Shown: positions 8,975 to 19,198, numbered from the stretch's first letter. The stretch is DNA of 64,000 nucleotides from Planctomycetota bacterium (GCA_008501825.1 QQUA01000016.1:1-64000); one strand, 5' to 3'. The notes: generated by a model from the letters alone, not told the origin. Translations and numbers: made by a program.

Positions 8975-10624
8975 TCAGTCCTTTTTCGCCAAGACGTAGT
9001 TCAACCGGACCGGTTGAGCCGAGGAGAAATCGGCACAGGCATCGTTGCCCGGCAACTGAAAATCCCCCAAGCTCTGTGGCCATTTCAAGGGCAACGCCTG
9101 AGCACCCCACAATCCGATTGGGAAACCGTCAAATAACAAGCTGGTTTCATGGGGCACGCCGGGAATCATCATCCAAATTGGATGATCCAGCTCTTTCTCT
9201 CCTTGCCGAAGAACTAGGTCAGATCGAACCGGCTCTTCCCATCCCACGGATTGGGAGAAGGAAGCGAAGTCGATTGGAGCTCCATCCTCAAGTTCAAAAC
9301 CCAAAGAAATTTCCAACCGCTCCGGAAGGGGCGAAAGGACGCCGGTGTTGTGATCTTCTCCCTCTGCTAAGGTGAAGTTATCCCGAGCAAAAGCCCAGTG
9401 GTTTTCTGAAATCTCCTGCAGGACGGTTACGCCCTTGACTCCGGGCATGACTCCCTCAAAAACAAATTTCCCATCGGGAGCGGAAGATAGGAGACCCTCC
9501 GTTCCGAAATTTCGAAAGGCGTTTCCATCTTCTCCTTCGACAACGTCTACCCCGATGAGAGCAATGCGAACCGGTTTATCAGGATCGAATTCAGGCCCAA
9601 GATGCCCCCACACCCGATGGTTGTCCCCGATCAAGCTTCGCAAAATCCGGTTTTCCCCAGGAGCCACTCGAAAATAACCGGAGCGCCTGGTCTTGGGTCC
9701 AGTAAAACTGGCGCGGAAACCGCCCCCTTCGGCGGCGAACTCCTTCTTCAGGTCGAACGGGGGCTCGCATAAAATCGGCAAGGATGTATCGTGACGCCAG
9801 TACAGATCCATGGTGGTGTAGACAAAATCCCAAGCAGCAATCCCCTGGGCATCGGTTTCCTTGGTCTTTGGATCCGGATATAGAGGAACGGTCAGGTTGA
9901 CCTCCTCCGGAAGCCATCGCCCTTTCATCCTTCTCAATTGCCGGCGAATGGACCGGAGCACTCTCCCTTCCTCCCATTTCGCCAGGACGGTGTGCATCCG
10001 TTCTTCGGACATGGCAGAGACTCCGGGAACCATCACCAATTCCCGAAGGCCTTTCAAGCGTTCAAAGAGAATGCTTTCTTCCATCAAGCGTCCCTCTCCA
10101 CGCAAGGAAAGGGAGATACCCGAAACCGGGGTTCCATCCTTCTTTTGAATCTCCACCTGTACTCGGGCCACCGGCTCCAATTGCACGGTCAAGGATTTAA
10201 GGACTGGCCCCGAGATCAAAGTGGGGACATAGCCGTCGGCAACCAGCAATATCGCGTCCAAGCTTTCTGTTCCGAAAGGCAGGGAATCTCCGGGACCGCG
10301 CCACCAGGAATTTTCCGCTCGGTGATCGAAGTAGAAAGCCCCCACCAAGGGAAGAGGAGTCAAACTCAGCTTATCTTGAACAACGATCTGCACCTGGGGA
10401 GCCAACGATTTCCTCGGCGGTTCCGCAATCGATTGCTGTTCGACTACCTCCTCTCCCACCGGTCTCAAGCGAGGCTGAGGTTCGGAAGCCGATTGGACCC
10501 CTTGTACCGGTTGCGGCTCCCGCAGCCGGAAAATCACCAGGAGAAGAATCCCGACAAACAGCAGAAACAAAAACGCGATCGGAAATGTTTTGGAAGAACC
10601 CTCGGACACGGGTAGCACCTTCAA
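8975..10624 (-). CDS. membrane-anchored hypothetical protein (549 aa), probable extracytoplasmic beta-rich domains
   Basis: N-terminal TM FPIAFLFLLFVGILLLVIF then proline-rich linker; one long ORF; no family recognised. Confidence 0.7.
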   Translation of the reverse strand: MKVLPVSEGSSKTFPIAFLFLLFVGILLLVIFRLREPQPVQGVQSASEPQPRLRPVGEEVVEQQSIAEPPRKSLAPQVQIVVQDKLSLTPLPLVGAFYFDHRAENSWWRGPGDSLPFGTESLDAILLVADGYVPTLISGPVLKSLTVQLEPVARVQVEIQKKDGTPVSGISLSLRGEGRLMEESILFERLKGLRELVMVPGVSAMSEERMHTVLAKWEEGRVLRSIRRQLRRMKGRWLPEEVNLTVPLYPDPKTKETDAQGIAAWDFVYTTMDLYWRHDTSLPILCEPPFDLKKEFAAEGGGFRASFTGPKTRRSGYFRVAPGENRILRSLIGDNHRVWGHLGPEFDPDKPVRIALIGVDVVEGEDGNAFRNFGTEGLLSSAPDGKFVFEGVMPGVKGVTVLQEISENHWAFARDNFTLAEGEDHNTGVLSPLPERLEISLGFELEDGAPIDFASFSQSVGWEEPVRSDLVLRQGEKELDHPIWMMIPGVPHETSLLFDGFPIGLWGAQALPLKWPQSLGDFQLPGNDACADFSSAQPVRLNYVLAKKD

Positions 10625-10848
10625 ACGGTTGTGGCCTCGAGAAAAGAATGCAAAGAGGTTGGATGGAAAAGATTTTTATCGAGCAAAGGCGGCGAAATCA
10701 AGCTGATATTTGGTGCAATAGAATCCAAAATTATTGGTGTTCTTCGAGGTTATTGGAAAGGCCGTTTGAATACAGACGGCAGACCCTGTCCGCAGGTAAT
10801 GAAACTTCAACCACTGATTTTTGAACCCCGGATGCTGGCAGGAAAAGG

Positions 10849-10877
10849 CAAAAAAAAGGGAGCACCGAAGTGCTCCC
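10849..10877 (-). terminator. Rho-independent terminator
   Basis: On minus strand GGGAGCAC-TTCG-GTGCTCCC followed by TTTTTTT. Confidence 0.85.
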
Positions 10878-10920
10878 AGTGGTCCCCCCGTACCCCTGTC
10901 AACCGGGGCCGGGCATCAAA

Positions 10921-11298
10921 TTAAAGTCTTTGACTTCGAAGGCTCATGGCCTTCTTGTCCAAACCTCCCCCCAGAGGTTGGACGGAAAGAACAGGTGCAA
11001 CATCCGCCGGTGCACAGGCGGATGAGACCGCCAGGAGCGAAGCGGCTCTCCATTCCTGCTCCAACTCTTGGCTGGGGCTGGAACTCAAGGCGCCGGGGCG
11101 CATGGGCCAGTTCACCGGGCCTTCCGGCGAACTCCAAGCTCCTAGGTGAAAATGGAAGGGGCGGCTGAGGGGTTTGACATCTTGCATCCCGCTGGGTCCA
11201 GTAGAGCTCCCCAGCCACCCTTTCCAGGCTCGCGATCCGGTTTGCGCCAGCACCGGGCCGGCCAGAACCAAGATCGCGAGGAGGACTGCTTTGCGCAT
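10921..11298 (-). CDS. small secreted hypothetical protein
   Basis: Signal peptide MRKAVLLAILVLAGPVLAQ; RBS-like GGGAGG upstream; strong terminator immediately downstream. Confidence 0.6.
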   Translation of the reverse strand: MRKAVLLAILVLAGPVLAQTGSRAWKGWLGSSTGPSGMQDVKPLSRPFHFHLGAWSSPEGPVNWPMRPGALSSSPSQELEQEWRAASLLAVSSACAPADVAPVLSVQPLGGGLDKKAMSLRSQRL

Positions 11299-11435
11299 GA
11301 CGCCTCCCTACATGAGAATTCCGTGCCAACTCCCGAACAATTTTGGGAAAAAATTTTAAAGTCCTTTATTTAAACAACTTAAGAGAGCTTTGAAAGCCAA
11401 CCCTAAATCCCGGGGAAATGGCAGGTGTGCAAAAG

Positions 11436-13046
11436 CTACACACCTTCCGGCCTTTCCCCTTCCTTCATCGCCTGCAATCGGTTGTACAAAGTACGGCGGG
11501 AAATGCCCAGGCGCCGGGCGGCCTCGGCCTTGTTGCCGGAAGTTTCCTCCAGGACTTCCAAAATCCTTTGTTCGGCCAGGTTTTGCAGCGTGCTCGGCGC
11601 CGCCACCTGGTCCGCCGAGGCGGACGCCGAAGCCCAAGGCCAATCCGCTTCCCCCAATTGGCCCCCGAGGGCGACCCAACGGGTAGCGAAGTTGGCCAGT
11701 TCCCGGACGTTACCGGGCCAGGCGTATTTCCGTAGCGCCGCCTGGGCGTCGGCCGGAGGCGGGACAGCCGCAAGCCCCGTGGCTTTGGCCGCGGCTTCCA
11801 AGAAGTGCTCGAACAGGAGAGGAATGTCAGCGGCCCGCTCCCGAAGCGGCGGCACCACGATTTCAAACACCCGAACCCGGTAATACAGATCCTCCCGGAA
11901 GGCGCCCAGGCGTACCGCTTCCGCTAAGTCTTGGCGCACCGCCGCCACCACCCGGGCCTGGCTTTGAAGCGGCGGTCCCCCCCCGACCGGGCGAAAGCTG
12001 CCGTCCTCCAACACCCGGAGCAGCCGCGGTTGGACTTCCAAGGGAAGGGCATCCAAGCCGTCCAGGAACAAGGTGCCGCTGCCGGCCTGGCTCAACAGGC
12101 CGTCCCGATCCCGATCGGCACCGGTGTAGGCGCCCTTGCGCACGCCGAACAACTCGGCCTCCAGCAACGGCCCTTGCACCGCCGCCCCGGCCACCACCAC
12201 AAAAGGATGATCGCAACGGCTGGAAACTCGATGCAGCGCCCGGGCGCACAGTTCCTTGCCGACTCCGGATTCGCCCCGAAGCAGGACCGGGAAGTCGCCG
12301 GCCGCCGCCCTTTCCAAATTCTTCAACAAGGCGAGAAGCGCCGGAGATTCGCCGAGAATCTCGGCAAAGAGATCCCGGCGAGAAGATCCCTCGGCGTGGA
12401 CCGCCAGACTTTCCAGCCGCCGGACTTCGGCGGTCCGGTCGCGAAGCCGGGCATCCAAATCGCGATTCGAGGACGCCAAGGCTTGGGCGCTTTCCGCCAG
12501 TTGCCGCTCCAAAGTTGCGTGGCGCAACACCATCGCCACCGGCCCGGCGAAAGCGGCCAGCAATTGCAGCGCCTCGGGCCCGAAGATGCCGGAGGCAAAG
12601 CGGTTGTCCAAATAAAACACTCCGCGGGCTTCGGAAAGCCGAAACGGCACGCACAACACGGCTCGAAGTCGCATCGCCGCCACCGAAGGAGCGGTGGCCA
12701 AACTGGCGTCCAATCGAGCTTCGTCCACGCAGAGCGGGCGGTCTTCTTGTAAGGCCTGCTCGACTACGGTGCGGGAAACCTTGTCCAAGGCCTGCTCCAG
12801 CGCCACTCCTCCTCGCCGCCGGGCCACCGCCACCTCCAAACCGGCGTCGGGACGTTGAATTAAAATCCAACCTCGCTCCGCCTCGGTCAAATCAATGGCG
12901 GCATCCACCGCCGAATCCAATACGTCTTCCGGGTGAACTTCAGAGGCCACCGCTTGCACCAACTCTAAAACGCGAGCCAGGGCTTGAGCGGAAAGCGGAG
13001 TGTCCTCCGGCGACGCCTCCTGGCGCCGGCTTCGTCGAAAGGCCAT
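11436..13046 (-). CDS. sigma-54-type AAA+ transcriptional activator with GAF domain and Fis-type HTH
   Basis: Walker A GESGVGKE, GAYTGA loop, LFLDGLDALP, FREDLYYRVRVFEIVVPPLRER, GNKAEAARRLGISRRTLYNRL. Confidence 0.92.
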   Translation of the reverse strand: MAFRRSRRQEASPEDTPLSAQALARVLELVQAVASEVHPEDVLDSAVDAAIDLTEAERGWILIQRPDAGLEVAVARRRGGVALEQALDKVSRTVVEQALQEDRPLCVDEARLDASLATAPSVAAMRLRAVLCVPFRLSEARGVFYLDNRFASGIFGPEALQLLAAFAGPVAMVLRHATLERQLAESAQALASSNRDLDARLRDRTAEVRRLESLAVHAEGSSRRDLFAEILGESPALLALLKNLERAAAGDFPVLLRGESGVGKELCARALHRVSSRCDHPFVVVAGAAVQGPLLEAELFGVRKGAYTGADRDRDGLLSQAGSGTLFLDGLDALPLEVQPRLLRVLEDGSFRPVGGGPPLQSQARVVAAVRQDLAEAVRLGAFREDLYYRVRVFEIVVPPLRERAADIPLLFEHFLEAAAKATGLAAVPPPADAQAALRKYAWPGNVRELANFATRWVALGGQLGEADWPWASASASADQVAAPSTLQNLAEQRILEVLEETSGNKAEAARRLGISRRTLYNRLQAMKEGERPEGV

Positions 13047-13066
13047 GGCAACAGCTTAACTCGAAC

Positions 13067-13840
13067 TCAAACCGGATCTTCGAATCGCACTTTCAATCGA
13101 TCCAGCAACCGTCCCAGGATTTTGGAAACTCGCGATTGGGAAAGTTCCAATTCGTCTCCAATCTCCTTCAGAGTGCGGTCTTCAAAATAGCGTTTAAATA
13201 GAATTTCCCGGTCTTCTGCTTCCAAAACGGAAGCAATGCGTTCCAGCATTTCCCGGCGAGCGGCGTCGTCCATCGGGCTTTCTTCCCGAGGATCTTCCAG
13301 GAAATCCAAACTGGCGTCGGAATCGCCGTTTTCGCCGGCCGGCTTGCTGCCGGCCAACACCGGAGCTTCCCGACTGCCGCCGAATTCGCGGATGTAATCC
13401 TTCAGCGACAAGTGGAGTTCCGCCGCCATGTCCTGATCGGAGGGATCGTGACCCAAGCGATGGCGAAGCAGCTCATGCACTTCGCGCTTTTGATTCAGGC
13501 GATTGCGAACCGGCCGCGGCAACCAATCCAAACGCCGCAACTCATCCAAGATGGCGCCTCGAACTCGATATTCGCAAAAGGCTTCGAAAGGAACTCCACG
13601 GCTTGGATCGAAATTTTGAATCGCTTGAATCAAACCCATACTGCCGGCGCCTTCCAAATCTCCTGCTTCCACGGTCCGGGGAAGCCGAGCCCGCACCCGC
13701 CGAATAACGCCGTCGGCGTAAGGACGATAGTACTGAATGAGAGCGTCCCGGGCTTCGAGCCTCTGCTCGCTACGGTACTGGGACCACAGACGGTCCAAAG
13801 TCTTGTTCCGAATCTTAGGGCGCCGGTTGCGTCGAACCAT
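13067..13840 (-). CDS. RNA polymerase sigma factor, FliA/WhiG family
   Basis: DLEGAGSMGLIQAIQNFDPSRGVPFEAFCEYRVRGAILDELR; region 4 LKEIGDELELSQSRVSKI. Confidence 0.92.
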   Translation of the reverse strand: MVRRNRRPKIRNKTLDRLWSQYRSEQRLEARDALIQYYRPYADGVIRRVRARLPRTVEAGDLEGAGSMGLIQAIQNFDPSRGVPFEAFCEYRVRGAILDELRRLDWLPRPVRNRLNQKREVHELLRHRLGHDPSDQDMAAELHLSLKDYIREFGGSREAPVLAGSKPAGENGDSDASLDFLEDPREESPMDDAARREMLERIASVLEAEDREILFKRYFEDRTLKEIGDELELSQSRVSKILGRLLDRLKVRFEDPV

Positions 13841-14028
13841 GCCGGATCGGGAATGGAGTGAAGGAACGCCGTCGAAGAGAACGCGGGTTGGACGTTCGCC
13901 TTCGCGACCGATTGACCACAGGATGTGGAGGGTAAAAGACCGAACTCCCCCTAGACAAGGGGTACTTAAAGGCCAAGGATAACGGCCCGTGAACGAAGGA
14001 AAAGGAAAAAACCAAGATCTTGAGGTCT

Positions 14029-14469
14029 TTAGGCATCCATCCCCCCAAGAATTCTGGCTTCGGCCGCCCGCATTTCCTTTCGGGCGGATTCCACGTCATC
14101 TCGAAATCCAAGCAAATGCAAGGCCCCGTGAATCAGATACAAAAGCGCTTCCCGGGCCGGACTGTGGCCGTGTTTCGGCCCTTCCGACAAACATAGTTCA
14201 GCATTGACCAGGATTTCTCCATAAAGATCTTCATCTTCATAGGCAAAGGCCATGACGTCGGTCACCGAAGGATCCTGCATCTGCTCACCGTGAACGGCGG
14301 TATGGTCTTCCGACGGCAACATGGCCACTTCCAATTGGGCCCCTTGCGGTCCGGCATATTGTTCCCAAACCCGATCCAAAGCCGCTTGCACCCTATCCGC
14401 ATCGATGCCCGGCAAAGCAAAGCTTTGCATGAATCGGACAGATGGGCGGTGGCGATGCAAGGGTGACAA
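14029..14469 (-). CDS. ybeY: rRNA maturation endoribonuclease YbeY
   Basis: DVMAFAYEDEDLYGEILV and LIHGALHLLGFRDD metal-site-like motif; next to phoH. Confidence 0.85.
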   Translation of the reverse strand: MSPLHRHRPSVRFMQSFALPGIDADRVQAALDRVWEQYAGPQGAQLEVAMLPSEDHTAVHGEQMQDPSVTDVMAFAYEDEDLYGEILVNAELCLSEGPKHGHSPAREALLYLIHGALHLLGFRDDVESARKEMRAAEARILGGMDA

Positions 14470-14483
14470 CCTGCAACCAGGAT

Positions 14484-15470
14484 TTAGCTTTCTTCTTTAT
14501 AGGCTTCGACGATACGGGACACGATTGGACTTCGTTGGATGTCCTCCGGCCCAAATTCCACCGTGGCGACCCCAGGAATCCCTTGCAAACGCCGCCAGGC
14601 GTCTTCCAAACCGCTTTGCCCGTGGGGCAAATCGGTTTGCGTGCGGTCGCCGGTGACTACGGCGCGACTGCCTTCTCCCAAGCGAGTCAAAAACATCTTC
14701 AACTGCAGGGAAGTGGCGTTTTGGGCTTCATCCAAAATGATGAAGGCATGATTCAGCGTGCGGCCGCGCATAAAAGCCAACGGCGCAATTTCCACCACTT
14801 CCAGATCTTTCAATCGACGCGTTCCCGCCGGTCCCAAAATATCGTGCAAGGCATCATAGAGCGGTCTCAGATAAGGATTGACTTTGGCCTCGAAATCTCC
14901 CGGCAGAAAGCCGAGTCTTTCCCCGGCTTCCACCGCCGGCCGGGTCAAAACCAATCGCCGCACTTGGCCTTCGCGAAGAGCCCGCACCGCAGCGGCAACC
15001 GCCAAATAAGTTTTGCCGGTTCCGGCGGGCCCGATGGCAATCACCAAATCTTGAGCGGACATGGCCTCCATGTAGCGGTTTTGGGCCGCGCTCCGGGGCC
15101 GCGGAAGTCCACCACCTCGAGAACTCGGTCGCGATGAAGCCGCCGGCGAAGCCTCTTGGCGTTTTTTGCCAACCGGAGTTGCAGAAGCGGCCGCAGGAGA
15201 AGCACTTTCCCCTTCCAGTAAGCCGGCCAAGATCTGTTCAGGATGAAGGTTTTGTTGATTTCGGATTTTTTGCAAAACGAACCGAATGCGGCTTTCCAAG
15301 GTACGCACCGCCTCTTCTTCCCCCTGCAAGCGCAAGCTACCTTCTCGGGCTGAAAGACGAACGGAGAAGCGCTTGACGATTTCCCGCAGGTGGCGGTCGT
15401 AGGGCCCAAAGAGCTGTCGCTCTTCATCAAGGGACAGCAGAGGAATGCGCTGTTCCAATGTCGTAGCCAT
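14484..15470 (-). CDS. phoH: PhoH-like ATPase (YbeZ)
   Basis: [57 protein letters not shown]. Confidence 0.95.
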   Translation of the reverse strand: MATTLEQRIPLLSLDEERQLFGPYDRHLREIVKRFSVRLSAREGSLRLQGEEEAVRTLESRIRFVLQKIRNQQNLHPEQILAGLLEGESASPAAASATPVGKKRQEASPAASSRPSSRGGGLPRPRSAAQNRYMEAMSAQDLVIAIGPAGTGKTYLAVAAAVRALREGQVRRLVLTRPAVEAGERLGFLPGDFEAKVNPYLRPLYDALHDILGPAGTRRLKDLEVVEIAPLAFMRGRTLNHAFIILDEAQNATSLQLKMFLTRLGEGSRAVVTGDRTQTDLPHGQSGLEDAWRRLQGIPGVATVEFGPEDIQRSPIVSRIVEAYKEES

Positions 15471-15502
15471 GTAGGGGCTGAAGAATTTGGAAGGGAGCGG
15501 CC

Positions 15503-16381
15503 TCAGGCGAGGCCGGGAAGACTAACCCTTAAGTACAACAAAAGTACCGGCGCCGCCACCAAAAAGGAATCGACCATGTCGAACAGGCCGCCCATAACCG
15601 GGATCAATTTCGCCGAATCTTTGACCTCGCAACCGCGTTTTAAAAGGCTCTCCCCGAGGTCACCGAACTGGGCCCCGATATTGGTCACCACAGCGGCTCC
15701 GATCCAAAGACCGGTTTCAGGAGCTTGGGAAAAAGCGGTGGCACTAACCACGGCAGCCGCCGCCAAGGAGCCGACGATGGAAGCCACGGCACCTTCCCAA
15801 GTTTTGTTCGGGCTGACTTCGGGAATCAATTTGCGCTTGCCGAAATACTTGCCGACGAAAAAGGCGGTGCTGTCTCCGCTTTTCGCCACCGCCACCAAAA
15901 AGACCAGCCAAGCCCAGCCGTCAGGCAGATATCGGATTTCGATCAAGTATCCCAGCAAAAAAGGCACGATCAAAAGCCCGATCAAGGTGGCTCCGATCCG
16001 TTGCGGGGCTTGTTGCGGCCGCCGCTGCAAGACTCCGAGAATCAACAAAAAAACGATCGCCCCGGCCAGATGAGCTCCTGCATCGAAGGTGCTCTGCGGC
16101 GCCGGAGCTTGAGTGTCGTGATAAAAGGTCCACTCGATCGCCGGAGCCAGGCGAGTGAACAAATAATAAGCCCCGGCCAGCAAACCCAGTTTCAAAGACG
16201 CCGCCATCCCGGCGGAGCGGAGCATGCCGTAAAACTCGGCTTGAGCTCCCAAAGTGAACAAAGCAATGATCAATCCGGATGTAAGGTACGGAAAGAATTG
16301 CAGGTCCACCCACATCAATGCGGCGACCAGAGTCACCATCAAAGAGCCGTAACGAAGTCGGGTGGCCAGGACTCCCATCAC
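15503..16381 (-). CDS. cdsA: phosphatidate cytidylyltransferase
   Basis: Multi-TM with [34 protein letters not shown] and [35 protein letters not shown]. Confidence 0.95.
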   Translation of the reverse strand: MMGVLATRLRYGSLMVTLVAALMWVDLQFFPYLTSGLIIALFTLGAQAEFYGMLRSAGMAASLKLGLLAGAYYLFTRLAPAIEWTFYHDTQAPAPQSTFDAGAHLAGAIVFLLILGVLQRRPQQAPQRIGATLIGLLIVPFLLGYLIEIRYLPDGWAWLVFLVAVAKSGDSTAFFVGKYFGKRKLIPEVSPNKTWEGAVASIVGSLAAAAVVSATAFSQAPETGLWIGAAVVTNIGAQFGDLGESLLKRGCEVKDSAKLIPVMGGLFDMVDSFLVAAPVLLLYLRVSLPGLA

Positions 16382-17115
16382 TAAGATGAACTCGGGTGAA
16401 CCGCCGGATCGTTTTCCAATACTTTGCCGAATCGGCGGACTCGGCCGTGGTAATCCTTCAGAGCCGCCAACAAATGCTGCCGGCGGAAATCAGGCCACAG
16501 CACATCGGTGAAGTAAAGTTCGGCATAGGAAGCCTGCCACAGCAGGAAATTGGAAAGGCGTTGTTCGCCGGCGGTTCGAATGACCAAATCAGGATCCGGC
16601 ATGCTCGGATCGTAAAGCACTGCCGCCAAATCCTCCTGTTGAATCGATCGATCCGGGGGCGACTCGGCCAGCAAGCGGCGGATCCCGTCCAGGATTTCCT
16701 GGCGACCGCCGTAGGAAAGAGCCAAGCGCAATGTCATGGCTTTGCCGTGAGCGGTCTTGGCCTCGGTATCGGCAAGAGCTTGGCGCACCGAAGCCTTTAG
16801 ATCCTGAAGCCGGCCGATGGCTTGCAGGCGCACTCCGTTGTCCAACAAGGTGCGGAGCTCTTTCTTCAAATAGCGCTGCAGGAGGCGCATCAACGCGTCC
16901 ACTTCGGCTTGGGGACGCTGCCAGTTCTCCATCGAAAAGGCGTACAGGGTGAGATGCTTTACGCCCCACTCCGCCGCCGCTTCGGTTACGTCGCGGACCG
17001 CTTCGGCACCTCCTTCATGGCCTCGCAACCGCAACCACCCGGATCGCCGAGCCCAGCGCCCGTTGCCGTCCATGATGATGGCCACGTGCTCGGGAACGGG
17101 GAAGTCCGGTTTCAT
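16381..17115 (-). CDS. uppS: isoprenyl transferase (undecaprenyl diphosphate synthase)
   Basis: MKPDFPVPEHVAIIMDGNGRWARRSG, LTLYAFSMENWQRP, DLVIRTAGEQRLSNFLLWQASYAELYF. Confidence 0.96.
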   Translation of the reverse strand: MKPDFPVPEHVAIIMDGNGRWARRSGWLRLRGHEGGAEAVRDVTEAAAEWGVKHLTLYAFSMENWQRPQAEVDALMRLLQRYLKKELRTLLDNGVRLQAIGRLQDLKASVRQALADTEAKTAHGKAMTLRLALSYGGRQEILDGIRRLLAESPPDRSIQQEDLAAVLYDPSMPDPDLVIRTAGEQRLSNFLLWQASYAELYFTDVLWPDFRRQHLLAALKDYHGRVRRFGKVLENDPAVHPSSS

Positions 17116-17117
17116 GC

Positions 17118-18419
17118 TCAGGCCCAAAGATCCTGCTGACCGTTTTCGCCGACAAACATTTGATCCCGCGAAGGTCCGACCGACACCCGCTGGATCGGCA
17201 CGTGCAGCTCCGCTTCCAGAAAGCGTAAATAATCTTGGGTGGTCGAGGGAAGTTCGGAGAAAGAGCGAGCTCCGGTGATGTCTTCCTGCCAACCCGGGAA
17301 AGTCTTCCAAACCGGCTCCCAAGCCGGATCGCTGCCTACTTCCACCGGGAAGCTACGAGTTTCCCGATCTTCCCAGCGGTAAGCCACCGCCACCCGGATT
17401 TCTTCGAAGCCGGACAGGACGTCCAAGTTGGAAAGCACCAAACCATCCAGGCCGTTGAGCTCCACCGCATAGCGAGCGGCGACGGCATCGAACCAGCCGC
17501 AACGGCGGGGGCGGCCGGTGGTGGCGCCATATTCATTGCCCTGCTTCCGCAGGCGTTCGCCGGTGGCATCCAGCAACTCGGTCAGCATCGGCCCCTCCCC
17601 GACCCGGGTGCAGTAAGCCTTGGCCACTCCAAGAGCCCGATCGAGATGCTTCGGAGGCATGCCGGTACCGCCGGCGATGCCCCAGGTTCCGGTCCAGGAA
17701 CTGGTCACGAAGGGATAGGTGCCGGCATCCAAATCCAGCATGCTTCCCTGGGCACCCTCGAACAAAACCTTCTTCCCCTGGCCGTATTGCTCGCGGACCC
17801 ATTCGCCGCCGTCCACCACCAGAGGTTGGAAACGCCGGGCCAAGGCCCGCGATTCTTCAAACAAGCGATCGTGGCTTTCCGGTTCCTGGCCATAGACCTT
17901 GGAGATCATGGCGTTCTTCTCGGCCAATGCCGCTTGCAATCGGGTTTCGAAGTGCTTTTCGTTGAGGACGTCGCCCAACCGGATTCCGGTACGGGCGACC
18001 CGGTCGGCATAAGCCGGCCCGATGCCCCGTCCGGTGGTGCCGATCCGCCCTTCTCCCTTCCACGTTTCCGCCAGGCGATCCAAATGCAGGTGGAAAGGGA
18101 AAATCAAATGGCAGCGAGAGTCCAACCGCAGTCGGTCCAACACTGGAACCCCACGGCTCAGCAAACCATCCACCTCCTGGGCCAGGTGTTCAAGGTTCAC
18201 CACGACGCCGCGCCCGATCAGATTCAGGGCGTGATCGTGGAGGATGCCTCCGGGAATGAGGTGCAGGACGTATTTTTCGCCATCGACGACCACGGTGTGG
18301 CCGGCGTTATTGCCACCGGCGTAACGGACCACGAGGTCCGCCTCGGCAGCCAGGCAATCAATGACTTTGCCCTTGCCCTCGTCCCCCCATTGGAGGCCGA
18401 TAATGGCAGTGGAAGGCAT
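17118..18419 (-). CDS. purA: adenylosuccinate synthase
   Basis: MPSTAIIGLQWGDEGKGKVIDCLA, GNNAGHTVV, GTTGRGIGPAYADR, FEGAQGSMLDLDAGTYPFVTSS. Confidence 0.97.
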   Translation of the reverse strand: MPSTAIIGLQWGDEGKGKVIDCLAAEADLVVRYAGGNNAGHTVVVDGEKYVLHLIPGGILHDHALNLIGRGVVVNLEHLAQEVDGLLSRGVPVLDRLRLDSRCHLIFPFHLHLDRLAETWKGEGRIGTTGRGIGPAYADRVARTGIRLGDVLNEKHFETRLQAALAEKNAMISKVYGQEPESHDRLFEESRALARRFQPLVVDGGEWVREQYGQGKKVLFEGAQGSMLDLDAGTYPFVTSSWTGTWGIAGGTGMPPKHLDRALGVAKAYCTRVGEGPMLTELLDATGERLRKQGNEYGATTGRPRRCGWFDAVAARYAVELNGLDGLVLSNLDVLSGFEEIRVAVAYRWEDRETRSFPVEVGSDPAWEPVWKTFPGWQEDITGARSFSELPSTTQDYLRFLEAELHVPIQRVSVGPSRDQMFVGENGQQDLWA

Positions 18420-18523
18420 GGAATTCGGCGAGACTTGGCGGTGGGACACCGCAACGGGGACCGGCCATTTTCCCGCTGCCGCGGTTCTTATCAAGGATCC
18501 TCTGAAGAAGTTAGGCTGGGGGC

Positions 18524-19198
18524 ATGTCCGAAGGCCTATCCACCCCCCGTTCAGATTTGCCGCTTCCCAGCCGCCGGCAACTCCTTCGCAGCCTCGAAGG
18601 CTATCGCCAGCGCCAAAGCCGCCGGATGCCGCCGGCGGAAATCCTGCTGGAAGATTGCCTTGGAGCATTTTGGCTGGAGCTGGCCCATTGCCCCGATCCA
18701 AACCAGCAATGGAAGCAGGCCTTGCGCCGGGTTTTGTACCGGGAATGGGAACAACCGCACCGGCGTTCGCTCCGCGGCCTGTACTCCGAGATGCCCACGG
18801 TCGAAGAAAACCCCCAGAACACGGCGGAGTTAGGAGAAATTATCGACCGCCTGCCGCAAATTCGAACCATCGAAACCGCCAACGGACGGTTGAAACCGGC
18901 GGCCGCCGATTTGGGGTGCAGCCGCCAGAACACCCGGGTGCACCTGACGACTTTGTACCGGGCCTTAAGCGGCGATGAGGCTTTTCACGACCTGGAACGA
19001 CGGGCCGCCCGCCTGTTCGCCCGGGCCACCCAGGAAGGGCCAACTCCGAAAGTGATCTTGGAAGCTCGCCGTTTGCGGAAGCTATGCCGCCTGCTGGAAC
19101 TTCCCGCTCGGCTGCAAAACCTTTGGCTCAGCCTCAATTCCTTGGCGGGCGGAAAGGATCCTGATCATCAGGAAAATCAGGATAGCGCCAGCGGGTAA
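18524..19198 (+). CDS. hypothetical protein with HTH-like segment
   Basis: ORF of 224 aa divergent from purA; RLKPAAADLGCSRQNTRVHLTTLYRAL resembles a helix-turn-helix. Confidence 0.6.
   Translation: MSEGLSTPRSDLPLPSRRQLLRSLEGYRQRQSRRMPPAEILLEDCLGAFWLELAHCPDPNQQWKQALRRVLYREWEQPHRRSLRGLYSEMPTVEENPQNTAELGEIIDRLPQIRTIETANGRLKPAAADLGCSRQNTRVHLTTLYRALSGDEAFHDLERRAARLFARATQEGPTPKVILEARRLRKLCRLLELPARLQNLWLSLNSLAGGKDPDHQENQDSASG

Noticed and set aside
11312-11329. Possible sigma-54 promoter (minus strand TTGGCACGGAATTCTCAT) upstream of the small secreted gene
   Set aside because: The -12 GC dinucleotide is missing and the implied start site would fall in the RBS, about 3-5 nt before the ATG.
17235-18833. 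532-aa antisense ORF opposite purA
   Set aside because: purA motifs are unambiguous on the other strand; the antisense frame lacks recognisable motifs and is a codon-bias by-product.
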